DNA of 64,000 nucleotides from Microvirga tunisiensis (GTDB taxonomy: Bacteria > Pseudomonadota > Alphaproteobacteria > Rhizobiales > Beijerinckiaceae), in NCBI RefSeq assembly GCF_009296175.1, contig NZ_VOSK01000006.1, forward strand, positions 1-64,000, given 5' to 3'. The notes under the pieces were generated by a model. The model made no database searches. It had not been told where the DNA came from and saw nothing but the letters and a program-made list of their open reading frames with translations. Shown here in pieces: positions 25,457 through 34,539 of the stretch (positions within the stretch are counted from its first letter, which is position 1; each line of letters starts with the position of its first letter). A program made the translations under genes and the position numbers.

Positions 25457-26507
25457 ATGAGCATCCAGAAAACTGCCTTCGGTGCCATCGACGGCCAGCC
25501 GGTCGAGGCCTTCGAGATCGAATCCGGCGCTGTCCGCGCGACGATCATCACCTACGCGGCCGCCTTGAACCGGCTGTTCGTTCCGGATGGCGACGGCCGA
25601 TGGGGGGATATCGTCCCGGGCTACGACGATCCGGTTTCCTACGTCCAGAACCGCGGCTCGGCCGGCGCAATCTGCGGCCGCTACGCCAACCGTATCGCCG
25701 ATGCGCGCTTCACGCTCGATGGGCAGACCCATTCTCTTTCAGCCAACGAGCCGCCCAACCACATCCACGGCGGCTTTGGCGGCTTCAGCAAGAGAATCTG
25801 GACCGGCGAGTCCGACACGGCGAACAAGGCTGTCCGCCTGACCTTGAACCGACCCGACGGCGACGAGGGTTATCCTGGCGCCATCACGGCAACGGTGACC
25901 TACAAGCTGACGGACGATCCGGCGCTCGAGATCGTCATGGGGGCCACGACCGATCGGCCGACCGTCGTGAACATGGCCTATCACGGCTATTGGAATCTCG
26001 CCGGTCACGGTTCGGGCCATGTGCGCGATCAGCATCTCCTGATCGATGCCGATCATTACACACCGGTCGGACCCGGCAAGATCCCAACCGGCGAATTGGC
26101 GCCCGTCGCCGGAACGGCCTTCGACTTCAGATCGTCACGGTCCATCGGCGCGATGATTGACGACATCACCCAGCTTCCGGAAGCCGGCTACGACCACAAC
26201 TTCTGTCTCAACGACAAGGGACAGCCTCTGCGCCGTGCGGCGCGTGCGGTGGACCCCGTCTCACGCCGAGGATTGGAGATCTGGACCAATCAGCCGGGCG
26301 TTCAATTCTACACGGCCAATCATTTCGGCAAGGCCCCGGCCGTTGGCAAAGGCGGCGTTACTTATGAGAAGCATGCCGGCTTCGCGCTCGAGACGCAGAA
26401 CTTCCCGAATGCGCCGAACATCCCGCACTTCCCCCCCGGCGGTGCTGCGTCCTGGCGAAATCTATCACCACGTGATGCGCATTCCGTTCTTCGTCGCGGA
26501 TGCCTGA
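25457..26507 (+). pseudogene. Aldose 1-epimerase (mutarotase), frameshifted near the C-terminus
   Basis: Galactose-mutarotase fold with GRYANRIADARFTLDG, NEPPNHIHGG (catalytic His), MAYHGYWNLAG (His) and FALETQNFPNAPN (catalytic Glu). At a run of seven C (26431-26437) the frame shifts. Read through as it stands the tail is unrelated and runs to 26545. Removing one C restores PPAVLRPGEIYHHVM and a stop at 26507, giving a normal 349-residue enzyme. The restored stop abuts the convergent SDR stop. Sequencing error in the homopolymer, slippage or true decay are all possible. The catalytic part is intact. Confidence 0.85.
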
Positions 26508-27302
26508 TCAGATGCCGGAGGCGAGATAGCCTCCATCCACATTGAGCACGGTGCCTGTCGCGAATCCCGCCGCAGGTGATGCAAGATAGATCGCAGCCCC
26601 CACGAGTTCGTCGAGCTGGCCGAACCGGCCCATGGGTGTGCGCAGAAGCGCGTTCTCCTTGCGCTTCGTGTCCATCTTGGACTGGTTCAGCTCGGTCATG
26701 AAGAAGCCAGGCGAGATGGCGTTGACGCGAACGCCCCTGTCCGCCCATTCGGCAGCCAGCGTCTTCGTCAGCCCGACAACGCCATGCTTGCTGGCAGCAT
26801 AGACCGAGGCGAGGGGCCAACCGCAGTGGGCGGCCAGCGACGCGATGGTGATGATCGAGCCCGATCCGTGCTCCAGCATATGGCGGCCGAAACGAGTGCA
26901 GGTGAAGAACACGCTGCGCAGGTTCGTCTGCATGAGCTCGTCGTATTCCGCCGGCGTGAACTCCTCGGCCGGCTTGAGGATGGTCATGCCCTGGCACGCG
27001 ACCAGAATGTCCACGTGACCGAGATCCGCCAAGACCGATGTGACAAGTCCGTCGATCTCCTCCGGTCGCGCGGCATCGACCACGTAACCGCGCGCTGCCG
27101 GGTCGGTCTCCTGCAGGCGCTGCGTCGCCTCCCTCACCTTCGCGGGCGTTCTGGCGGCGATCGCCACCCTTGCGCCATTATGCTGGAAGCCATGGGCGAT
27201 GGCATTGCCGATCCCGCTCGATCCGCCCACAACAAGCGCCGTCTTGCCCTGCAGCGACAGCTGCGATCCGGGGGTCGGTCGTATGCCCTTTGTCTCAACC
27301 AA
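26508..27302 (-). CDS. Short-chain dehydrogenase/reductase (gluconate 5-dehydrogenase-like)
   Basis: 264 aa classical SDR: VVGGSSGIG cofactor motif, NLRS (NxxS), catalytic Ser in IASLAA, YAASKHG (YxxxK), and NAISPGFFMTEL. The TTG start at 27302 overlaps the upstream transporter stop by 8 bases and has AGGAGA close before it; no in-frame ATG fits. It is likely to oxidise or reduce a sugar, sugar acid or small alcohol at one hydroxyl. The substrate is not determined. Confidence 0.83.
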   Translation of the reverse strand: MVETKGIRPTPGSQLSLQGKTALVVGGSSGIGNAIAHGFQHNGARVAIAARTPAKVREATQRLQETDPAARGYVVDAARPEEIDGLVTSVLADLGHVDILVACQGMTILKPAEEFTPAEYDELMQTNLRSVFFTCTRFGRHMLEHGSGSIITIASLAAHCGWPLASVYAASKHGVVGLTKTLAAEWADRGVRVNAISPGFFMTELNQSKMDTKRKENALLRTPMGRFGQLDELVGAAIYLASPAAGFATGTVLNVDGGYLASGI

Positions 27303-28215
27303 TTTTCTCTCCTTTCAGGCGTTCCGTTCGCACGGATGGCTCGGGCCTTCTCACCGTCGAGATCATGCTCTCCGCCCGTCGCTGATGGCTGAGCAGGAAC
27401 AGAACCGATCCGATGACCACGAGGGCTCCCGCCAGAACATGAAGTTTCGGCTCGTCGCCAAAGATGAACAGCCCCACGGGAAGCGCCCAGACGAGCTTGG
27501 TGTATTGCATGGGAGCAACGCTGGAAGCCGGCGCACGCCGTAATGCCTCCAGCAGCAGGAACTGCGCCGTTACCATCACGAGACCGGAGATCGTCACGAG
27601 GCCCACATCGCTCCATGCGGGAGCATGGCTCAGGAACACGCCAGGCAGGCTCGCCGTCAGCTGCCCGGCCATCACGGCGGCCACCATGATCGCGCGGTTT
27701 TCCTGCGAGCCGATCGTGCGCATGATCAGAATGACGCCGGCACCGACGAAGACATTGAGGAAAGCCGCCAGATGTCCGAGGGACAATGCGACATAGCCGG
27801 GCTGCACCATGATCAGAATGCCGGAAAAGCCGACGAGGATCGCAATCCAGCGCGCCAGCCCCGTGCGCTCACCGAGCAGCCACGTCGCCGCAACCGTGAC
27901 GACAAGCGGTGAGCCGAAGGTGATCGCATAGACATCGGCCAGCGGCAGAAGCGAGAAGGCATAGAATCCCGAAACGGTGCCGATTCCGGCGAGAAAGCCG
28001 CGGCCGATCAGCATCTTCGGGTTGCGGATCGCCGAGATCCTGTACGCCTTCTCGCGCCAGATGACGATGCACACCACGAGGCAGGCCACGCTCGCCTGCA
28101 TCGCGATGATCTGGAAGATGGGATAGCGGGTGGAGAGGAGCTTCACCAGGGTGTCGCTGGTCGCAAAAAGCCCGTTTGCGGCAATTGCAAAGAGAACACC
28201 TGTCAATCGGCTCAC
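27295..28215 (-). CDS. EamA/DMT-family membrane transporter
   Basis: 306 aa with about ten hydrophobic segments in two EamA repeats (first from MSRLTGVLFAIAANGLF, second from AFLNVFVGAGVILIM). Such proteins export or import small metabolites through the inner membrane. The start is GTG at 28215. It is coupled by overlap to the SDR gene, suggesting a shared substrate. Confidence 0.8.
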   Translation of the reverse strand: MSRLTGVLFAIAANGLFATSDTLVKLLSTRYPIFQIIAMQASVACLVVCIVIWREKAYRISAIRNPKMLIGRGFLAGIGTVSGFYAFSLLPLADVYAITFGSPLVVTVAATWLLGERTGLARWIAILVGFSGILIMVQPGYVALSLGHLAAFLNVFVGAGVILIMRTIGSQENRAIMVAAVMAGQLTASLPGVFLSHAPAWSDVGLVTISGLVMVTAQFLLLEALRRAPASSVAPMQYTKLVWALPVGLFIFGDEPKLHVLAGALVVIGSVLFLLSHQRRAESMISTVRRPEPSVRTERLKGEKIG

Positions 28216-28341
28216 GGGCGTATCCCACCTGGCTTATGAAGCTGCGGTCTCATCTTATTTGCCTGTCATCATACATCCTTTTGCCGGAGTCGGAATGCCC
28301 GCAGCGCATGGGTGGGGAGCGTCGTCGGTGGGAGACCCGAA

Positions 28342-28370
28342 ACAAAAAAGGCGGCCCATGGGCCGCCTTT
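28342..28370 (-). terminator. Intrinsic terminator of pckA
   Basis: The perfect palindrome AAAGGCGGCC-CATG-GGCCGCCTTT is followed on the minus strand by six T. It lies about 30 bases past the pckA stop. Confidence 0.9.
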
Positions 28371-28397
28371 CAAAAATCTGGTGGGTGTTCTGAGAGC

Positions 28398-30035
28398 TTA
28401 TGCGGCAATCGACGTCTGCGGCGCGGCCGAGCGGACATCCGAATCCACGTGGCCCTCGAAGCGCTTGAAGTTCTCGTTGAACATGTCGATCAGGCGCTTG
28501 GCGGTCTCGGCGAACTCCGCCTTGTTCTGCCACGTCTTCACCGGATACAGGATGTGCGGCTCGACGCCGGGCACCGAGGTCGGCACCGCGAAGCCGAAGT
28601 AAGGATCGCGGCGGAAATCGGCACGGGAGAGAGAACCGTCCAGCGCGGCCGTCAGCAGGCGGCGGGTGACGCGGATCGGCATGCGCCGGCCGACGCCGTA
28701 CTTGCCGCCGGTCCAGCCGGTGTTGACGAGCCAGCAATCCACATGGTGCTTGGCGATGAGATCGCGCAGCAGGTTGCCGTACTCGGAGGGATGGCGCGGC
28801 ATGAAGGGTGCGCCGAAGCAGGTGGAGAACGTCGCCTCCGGATCCTTCACGCCTTTTTCCGTGCCAGCTACCTTCGCGGTGTAGCCGGAGAGGAAGTGGT
28901 ACATGGCCTCGGCCGGCGTCAGCTTCGCGATGGGAGGCAGCACGCCGAAGGCGTCGCAGGTGAGCATCACGATGTTCTTCGGAATGCCCGCGCGGCCGGT
29001 GGCGCTCGCATTGGGAATGAAGTCGAGCGGATAGGCGCAGCGCGTGTTCTCCGTCTTCGATGCGTCGTCGAAATCGGGAATGCGCGTGATCGGATCGATG
29101 GTCACGTTCTCCAGCACCGTGCCGAAGCGCTCGGTGGTGGCGAAGATTTCGGGCTCCGCCTCACGGGACAGGCGGATGGTCTTGGCGTAACAGCCGCCCT
29201 CGAAGTTGAAGACGCCATTCGGCCCCCAACCGTGCTCGTCGTCGCCGAGCAGGACGCGGTTCGGATCGGCCGAGAGCGTGGTCTTGCCGGTGCCGGAGAG
29301 GCCGAAGAAGACCGCCACGTCGCCCTTGTCGCCCACATTGGCGGAGCAATGCATGGGCATGACCTTCCGGTCGGGAAGGACATAGTTGAGATAGGTGAAG
29401 ACCGACTTCTTCATCTCACCCGCATAGGACGTGCCGCCGATGAGCACGATCTTGCGCTTGAAATCACAGGCGATGACCGTCTCCGTGCGGCATCCGTGCC
29501 GGGCCGGATCGGCCTTGAAGGACGGCAGATCGATGATGGTCAGCCCGGGGACGTAATCGTTGAGCTCTCCCTGGTCCGGACGGATCAGGAGGTTGCGGAT
29601 GAAGAGCGAGTGCCATGCATATTCCGTAAAGACCCGTGCCTTGACCCGGTAGGCCGGATCGGCGCCGCCATGGAGATCCTGCGCGAACAGCTCCTTGCCC
29701 TCGGCATGGGCCAGGAAGTCCTGCAGCAGGGTATCGAAATGGCCGGGGGTGATGGAGCCGTTGTTGTCCCACCAAACGGTGCTTTCCGTGGTCTCGTCGC
29801 GCACCACGAACTTGTCCTTGGGGGAACGGCCCGTATGCACGCCGGTGTCCGCCAGAAGCGCACCGCCCTGCACGAGCTTGGTCTCGCCCCGGATCAGGGA
29901 CTGCTCGTAGAGCGCGGGCGCCTCGAGGTTCCAGTAGACCCGCTTGAGATTGCGGAGGCCGGAGGCCTCAGAGCCCTGTGCGCTGTTGAAGACGCCGATA
30001 TTTTCCACGGAAGACTTCTCCTGATTGGCGGCCAC
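28398..30035 (-). CDS. pckA: Phosphoenolpyruvate carboxykinase (ATP)
   Basis: 545 aa, full length for the ATP-dependent family. Converts oxaloacetate and ATP to phosphoenolpyruvate, CO2 and ADP, the entry step of gluconeogenesis. Signatures are [22 protein letters not shown] (metal and oxaloacetate site), [13 protein letters not shown] (kinase P-loop), GDDEHGW and the C-terminal [10 protein letters not shown]. It is divergent from chvI across a 498-base gap, an arrangement conserved in Rhizobiales, and ends at a strong terminator. Confidence 0.97.
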   Translation of the reverse strand: MAANQEKSSVENIGVFNSAQGSEASGLRNLKRVYWNLEAPALYEQSLIRGETKLVQGGALLADTGVHTGRSPKDKFVVRDETTESTVWWDNNGSITPGHFDTLLQDFLAHAEGKELFAQDLHGGADPAYRVKARVFTEYAWHSLFIRNLLIRPDQGELNDYVPGLTIIDLPSFKADPARHGCRTETVIACDFKRKIVLIGGTSYAGEMKKSVFTYLNYVLPDRKVMPMHCSANVGDKGDVAVFFGLSGTGKTTLSADPNRVLLGDDEHGWGPNGVFNFEGGCYAKTIRLSREAEPEIFATTERFGTVLENVTIDPITRIPDFDDASKTENTRCAYPLDFIPNASATGRAGIPKNIVMLTCDAFGVLPPIAKLTPAEAMYHFLSGYTAKVAGTEKGVKDPEATFSTCFGAPFMPRHPSEYGNLLRDLIAKHHVDCWLVNTGWTGGKYGVGRRMPIRVTRRLLTAALDGSLSRADFRRDPYFGFAVPTSVPGVEPHILYPVKTWQNKAEFAETAKRLIDMFNENFKRFEGHVDSDVRSAAPQTSIAA

Positions 30036-30533
30036 CGCGCAGCTGGATCAGCCGCCGTCCGTTGACCGTCCCATGGGTAGGGTCAAACAATCCTGGCAAA
30101 ATTTTGCCGTCTCGCTTGAACATGGAACCTTCTTTAGGTCAGCTGACGGTGCCGTCAACTCAGCTCGTTTCATCGCATTCTATTTTTCGCAGAGCCAGAC
30201 CTCCATCAGTCTCAATCCTTCGAATTTGAAGGTATTTTCGGAGTTCTTTCGTATGATTGACGAGCTTTCGGTCCGGCGCCCCGGCCCCCTAACGCTACGG
30301 CACGGGATCGTTCGAGGAGCGGAGGCATTCTGTCCAATCCGTAAGGGATCCTTCATCTGCAGTTGAACAGGCGGCTCTTAGACACCACTATCAGGGCCGC
30401 CCTCTGGTCGCGGCCGGAGGGAAAACCATATTTATGCCACGAGAAAGGCGCAGTTGGGGACATTTTAGGGCCCTCTGCGTTGTCAGACGAGACGAAAAGC
30501 TGACATAATCCGTGCCAAGCTAAGGAAGAGTTC
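30036..30533. promoter_or_regulatory. Intergenic region between pckA and chvI
   Basis: 498 bases with no convincing gene. The only clear symmetry is TGACGG-TG-CCGTCA at 30144-30157, about 110 bases upstream of pckA, which could be an operator. AAGGAAGAG before 30534 serves as the chvI ribosome-binding site. No small RNA could be identified by eye. Confidence 0.4.
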
Positions 30534-31232
30534 ATGCCAACGATCGCCCTTGTCGATGACGATCGCAACATCCTGACCTCTGTTTCCATCGCCCTCGAAG
30601 CGGAGGGCTACCGCATTCAGACCTATACGGATGGCGCCTCGGCCCTGGACGGCCTCAAGCATGCTCCGCCGGATCTGGCGATCTTCGACATCAAGATGCC
30701 GCGCATGGACGGCATGGAGCTCCTGCGCCGCCTGAGGCAGAAGTCGGACCTGCCGGTGATCTTCCTGACCTCCAAGGACGAGGAAATCGACGAATTGTTC
30801 GGCCTCAAGATGGGCGCCGACGACTTCATCCGGAAGCCCTTCTCCCAGCGCCTGCTGGTCGAGCGCGTGAAGGCAGTCCTGCGCCGCTTCGCCCCCAAGG
30901 ACCAGAGCGCCCCCAAGGAGGCCGACCCGAAGGCCCTGGAGCGCGGCCAGCTCAAGATGGACCCGGAGCGCCATGCATGCACCTGGAAGGGCGAGCCGGT
31001 CACCCTGACCGTGACGGAATTCCTGATCCTGCAGGCGCTCGCCACGCGCCCGGGGGTGGTGAAAAGCCGCAACGCCCTGATGGATGCGGCCTATGACGAT
31101 CAGGTCTATGTGGACGACCGCACCATCGACAGCCACATCAAGCGCCTGCGCAAGAAGTTCAAGTCGGTTGACCAGAGTTTCGAAATGATCGAGACCCTCT
31201 ACGGCGTGGGCTACCGTTTCAAGGAAGCCTGA
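30534..31232 (+). CDS. chvI: Response regulator ChvI (OmpR/PhoB family)
   Basis: 232 aa. Receiver domain with acidic pair D9/D10, phosphoacceptor D52 in [12 protein letters not shown]79 and K101 in FIRKPF. The C-terminal winged helix runs from about residue 140 ([35 protein letters not shown]). It is partner of ChvG, which follows 77 bases later. In rhizobia this system responds to acid and envelope stress and controls exopolysaccharide and carbon genes (established for Agrobacterium and Sinorhizobium). Confidence 0.95.
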   Translation: MPTIALVDDDRNILTSVSIALEAEGYRIQTYTDGASALDGLKHAPPDLAIFDIKMPRMDGMELLRRLRQKSDLPVIFLTSKDEEIDELFGLKMGADDFIRKPFSQRLLVERVKAVLRRFAPKDQSAPKEADPKALERGQLKMDPERHACTWKGEPVTLTVTEFLILQALATRPGVVKSRNALMDAAYDDQVYVDDRTIDSHIKRLRKKFKSVDQSFEMIETLYGVGYRFKEA

Positions 31233-31309
31233 CGCGTTGGTGGCGCAAGCAACCTGGAAAGACGGCCACGACCCGATGGAATGCACCGGATCGTGCTTGA
31301 ACGAGTGGC

Positions 31310-33163
31310 ATGAAGGCTGACCCCATCCACGCCGAGGCGGCGTTCGACGATCCGCCCGCTCCACAGGGCGCTCTGGCGCGGCTGAAGCATTTCGGCCGCA
31401 TGATCGTGCAGCGCGCTTCGTCGAGCCTGACGCGCCGGATCGTCGTGCTCAACCTGGCCGGCCTCGTGGCCCTGCTCGTCGGCTTTCTCTACCTCAACCA
31501 GTTCCGCGAAGGACTGATCGAAGCCCGGGTGCAGAGCCTTCTCACGCAGGGCGAGATCATCGCAGGCGCGATCGCGAGTTCCGCGACGGTCGAGACCAAC
31601 ACCATCACGATCGATCCGGACCAGCTCCTGCAGATGCAGGCGGGGGAGACGGAGCGGTTCACCGACGAGGCCTTCTCGTCGCTCGAATTCTCCATCAATC
31701 CCGAACGCGTCGCACCCCTGCTGCGCCGGCTGGTGACACCGACCAAGACCCGCGCCCGCATCTTCGACCGGGAAGGCATGCTGCTGCTCGATTCCAGGTC
31801 GTTCTATTCCCGTGGCGACATCCTGCGCATGGACCTGCCGCCGGTTGCCAATGTCGAGGATACGACGAGCTTCATCGAACGCACCTGGAACAGCATCCGC
31901 AAGATGTTCCGGCGCACCAGACGCCCCGTGCAGGAAGAGGCCGGTCCCGCCAACGGCAAGTCCCTGCCCGAGGTGCAGCAGGCTTTTTCCGGCCAGCAAT
32001 CGAGCGTGGTGCGCGTCAACAACCGTGGCGAGACCATCGTCTCGGTGGCCGTGCCGATCCAGCGCTTCCGCACGGTGCAGGGGGCGCTCCTGCTCTCGAC
32101 CCAGGAAGGCGACATCGACGCGATCATCGCGTCCGAACGTTTCGCCCTGCTCCAGGTCTTCCTGGTGGCAGCCGTGGTCATGATCGTCCTGTCGCTCTTT
32201 CTGGCCGGCGCCATCGCGGGCCCTGTCCGGCGGCTGGCGGAGGCGGCGGAGCGGGTACGCTGGGGCACGAAATCCCGCCAGGAAATCCCCGATTTCACCA
32301 CCCGTTCCGATGAGATCGGCCATCTCTCGGGCGCCCTGCGGGACATGACCAAGGCGCTCTACAACCGCATCGATGCCATCGAAAGCTTCGCGGCCGACGT
32401 GGCGCACGAGTTGAAGAATCCGCTGACCTCGCTGCGCAGTGCGGTGGAGACCCTGCCGCTCGCCCGCAACGACGATTCCAGGCAACGGCTCCTGTCGATC
32501 ATCCAGCATGACGTGAAGCGCCTCGACCGCCTGATCAGCGACATCTCGGACGCCTCGCGCCTCGATGCGGAGCTCGCTCGCGCCGATGCGGAGCCGGTGG
32601 ACATGGTGCGCCTTCTCGATGCGGTGGTGTCGGTTGCCAACGAGCGTCGCCAGGAGCATGACCCGCTCATCACGCTCAGCATCGACAGGCAGGCCCAGGG
32701 CCGCGACGCCTTCCTGGTCCTCGGCCATGACAGCCGCCTGGGCCAGATCTTCAACAACCTGATCGACAACGCGCGCTCCTTCTCGCCGCCCGACGAGACC
32801 GTGAAAGTCTCCATGCGCCGCCGCAAGAACCAGGTCGAGATCCTCGTCGAGGACAGCGGGCCCGGCATTGAGCCCGATGCCCTCGACCGGATCTTCGAGC
32901 GCTTCTACACGGACCGGCCCGAGCAGGGCTTCGGCCAGAATTCGGGCCTCGGCCTGTCCATCTCCCGCCAGATCATCGAGGCTCATCGCGGCACGATCCG
33001 TGCCGAGAACCGGCTCGGCCCTCCCGATGAGGACGGGGAGCCGACCCGGCTCGGCGCCCGCTTCGTCATCCGCCTGCCGATTGAGGGAGCGAAGGCCAAG
33101 AAGGAGCAGGAGAAGAAGGACAAGGACAAAGCCAGGCGCGAAGCCGGGAAGAAAGCATCTTGA
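31310..33163 (+). CDS. chvG: Sensor histidine kinase ChvG
   Basis: 617 aa. First membrane span near residues 42-62 (IVVLNLAGLVALLVGFLYL), a periplasmic domain of roughly 220 residues, and a second span around FLVAAVVMIVLSLFLAG. HAMP follows, then the dimerisation helix with phospho-His H366 in DVAHELKNPLTSL. The ATPase domain has IFNNLIDNARSF (N box), EDSGPGIE and NSGLGLSIS. The C-terminus is very Lys-rich. It phosphorylates ChvI. The stop overlaps the hprK start by four bases. Confidence 0.95.
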   Translation: MKADPIHAEAAFDDPPAPQGALARLKHFGRMIVQRASSSLTRRIVVLNLAGLVALLVGFLYLNQFREGLIEARVQSLLTQGEIIAGAIASSATVETNTITIDPDQLLQMQAGETERFTDEAFSSLEFSINPERVAPLLRRLVTPTKTRARIFDREGMLLLDSRSFYSRGDILRMDLPPVANVEDTTSFIERTWNSIRKMFRRTRRPVQEEAGPANGKSLPEVQQAFSGQQSSVVRVNNRGETIVSVAVPIQRFRTVQGALLLSTQEGDIDAIIASERFALLQVFLVAAVVMIVLSLFLAGAIAGPVRRLAEAAERVRWGTKSRQEIPDFTTRSDEIGHLSGALRDMTKALYNRIDAIESFAADVAHELKNPLTSLRSAVETLPLARNDDSRQRLLSIIQHDVKRLDRLISDISDASRLDAELARADAEPVDMVRLLDAVVSVANERRQEHDPLITLSIDRQAQGRDAFLVLGHDSRLGQIFNNLIDNARSFSPPDETVKVSMRRRKNQVEILVEDSGPGIEPDALDRIFERFYTDRPEQGFGQNSGLGLSISRQIIEAHRGTIRAENRLGPPDEDGEPTRLGARFVIRLPIEGAKAKKEQEKKDKDKARREAGKKAS

Positions 33164-33615
33164 ACGCGCATGAGACCATCCATGCCGGCTGCGTGCTCAT
33201 CGGCGAGGCGGGGCTCCTGATCCGGGGTGCATCGGGATCCGGCAAGTCGGCCCTCGCCCGCGAGGTGGTGTCGCTGGCTCTCGGGACCGGGCGCTTCGGA
33301 AGGCTGGTCAGCGACGATCGGACCCGCCTCGAGGCGCATCACGGCCGCCTTCTGGCGCGACCGGTGGAGCCTCTCGGCGGCAGCATCGAGGTCTTCGGTC
33401 TCGGCATCGTCCGGCGGCCCTTCGAAGCCGCTGCCGTCGTCCGTCTGGTGCTCGATCTTTCCGATGCCCCGGCCCGCTATCCGGAGGAGCAGGACAGGCA
33501 CGTCGTCCTCTGCGGCGTCATGATCCCTCGCATCCGGATGCAAGCCGGGGCAATCTCAGCGGATGTCGCCCTGGGCTGCCTGAGTGGTGTTTGCGACACG
33601 ATAGTGACACTGTGA
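33160..33615 (+). CDS. hprK: HPr kinase/phosphorylase, short alphaproteobacterial form
   Basis: 151 aa, only the C-terminal kinase domain of the larger Gram-positive HprK. P-loop GASGSGKS at residues 23-30, followed by LVSDDRTRLEA. It phosphorylates a Ser on HPr. The TTG start is forced: it overlaps the chvG stop, and no in-frame ATG precedes the P-loop. Its substrate HPr is two genes downstream. Confidence 0.92.
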   Translation: MNAHETIHAGCVLIGEAGLLIRGASGSGKSALAREVVSLALGTGRFGRLVSDDRTRLEAHHGRLLARPVEPLGGSIEVFGLGIVRRPFEAAAVVRLVLDLSDAPARYPEEQDRHVVLCGVMIPRIRMQAGAISADVALGCLSGVCDTIVTL

Positions 33616-33703
33616 TGAACTTTTCCTCTCAATGCTCTTGCGCTTGGCTTCGCGGTGCACAAAATAGCGGCTCCGCTCTCGGAGCGCTCGGACTTGTAAC
33701 ATT

Positions 33704-34105
33704 ATGATTGGAATGGTGCTCGTCACCCACGGGCAGCTCGCGACCGAATTCAAAGCGGCGCTCGAGCATGTCGTGGGGCCTCAAGAGCAGCTTGAAACGA
33801 TCACGATCGGCCCAGACGATGACATGGAGACACGGCGCAAGGACATCATGGCCGCCGTGTGCCGGGTCAATTCGGGACAGGGGGTCGTGGTTCTGACGGA
33901 CATGTTCGGCGGTACGCCTTCGAACCTGGCCCTGTCCTGCATGAATGGCGGCTCCGTCGAGGTGGTCGCCGGCATCAATCTGCCCATGCTCATCAAGCTG
34001 GCCTCCGTGAGGGACGAGGAGCCCCTGTCCGACGCCGTCTCTCACGCCCAGGAGGCGGGGCGCAAATACATCAATATCGCCTCGCGCGTTCTCTCCGGAA
34101 AGTAA
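33704..34105 (+). CDS. PTS system EIIA component, mannose family (regulatory)
   Basis: 133 aa. The phospho-His is His9 in MVLVTHGQLA, and TDMFGGTPSNLA is typical of the EIIA-Man fold. No EIIB, EIIC or EIID is present nearby, so as in other Alphaproteobacteria it belongs to a regulatory rather than transport PTS, taking phosphate from HPr. Position between hprK and ptsH is conserved in Rhizobiales. Confidence 0.92.
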   Translation: MIGMVLVTHGQLATEFKAALEHVVGPQEQLETITIGPDDDMETRRKDIMAAVCRVNSGQGVVVLTDMFGGTPSNLALSCMNGGSVEVVAGINLPMLIKLASVRDEEPLSDAVSHAQEAGRKYINIASRVLSGK

Positions 34106-34113
34106 CCGTCATC

Positions 34114-34434
34114 ATGGACCGGCCCCTCGATCAGGACTGCCCGCCTGCCGTTGTGCCCGATGGAGCCGAGGTCCGGGAACTTCCCATCATCAATCGCCGG
34201 GGCCTGCACGCCCGCGCCTCGGCCAAGTTCGTCCAAACGGTCGAGCGCTTCAATTCCGATGTCACGGTGACCCGCTGCGGCGAGACCGTGGGCGGACGCT
34301 CGATCATGGGTCTCCTGACCCTGGCGGCCGCGCAGGGCACCTCGATCACCGTCACGGCCAAGGGCGAAGATGCCGCCCTCTGCCTCCAGGCCATCGATGA
34401 CCTCCTCGCCAACAGGTTCGGTGAAGACGAGTAA
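34114..34434 (+). CDS. ptsH: Phosphocarrier protein HPr
   Basis: 106 aa. Catalytic His is H32 in RRGLHARASAKF and the regulatory Ser is S63 in GGRSIMGLL, so both the EI-dependent and the HprK-dependent phosphorylation sites are kept. The N-terminal 20 residues exceed the usual HPr length. ATG 34114 lies 8 bases after the EIIA stop. Enzyme I is not in the window. Confidence 0.93.
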   Translation: MDRPLDQDCPPAVVPDGAEVRELPIINRRGLHARASAKFVQTVERFNSDVTVTRCGETVGGRSIMGLLTLAAAQGTSITVTAKGEDAALCLQAIDDLLANRFGEDE

Positions 34435-34445
34435 TCGAAACAAAC

Positions 34446-34465
34446 ATATAAAGACATCTTTATAT
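34446..34465. promoter_or_regulatory. Perfect ATATAAAGA/TCTTTATAT palindrome upstream of ahcY
   Basis: ATATAAAGACATCTTTATAT has 9-bp perfect arms and a 2-base centre, 75-94 bases before the ahcY start. It has the form of an ArsR-family operator. SahR-type regulators of S-adenosylhomocysteine metabolism are known to control ahcY in Proteobacteria, so that class is the best guess. The regulator gene is not in the window. Confidence 0.6.
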
Positions 34466-34539
34466 CTTGATTGCCTCTCCCGGCGAGCTCTGATAGAGAC
34501 AGCGCCAATTCAACCGAACAGGTGCAAAGAGAGGCCATC

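Noticed and set aside
26431-26437. Programmed frameshift in the epimerase gene
   Set aside because: The C run lacks a known slippery-plus-structure context, and the long alternative tail is unlike the family; an error or mutation is simpler.
30025-30366. Small plus-strand gene between pckA and chvI
   Set aside because: No ribosome-binding site, overlaps the pckA start and has no recognisable motif.
34435-34539. SAH or SAM-II riboswitch before ahcY
   Set aside because: The 105-base leader has no visible pseudoknot arrangement; the palindrome fits a protein operator better.
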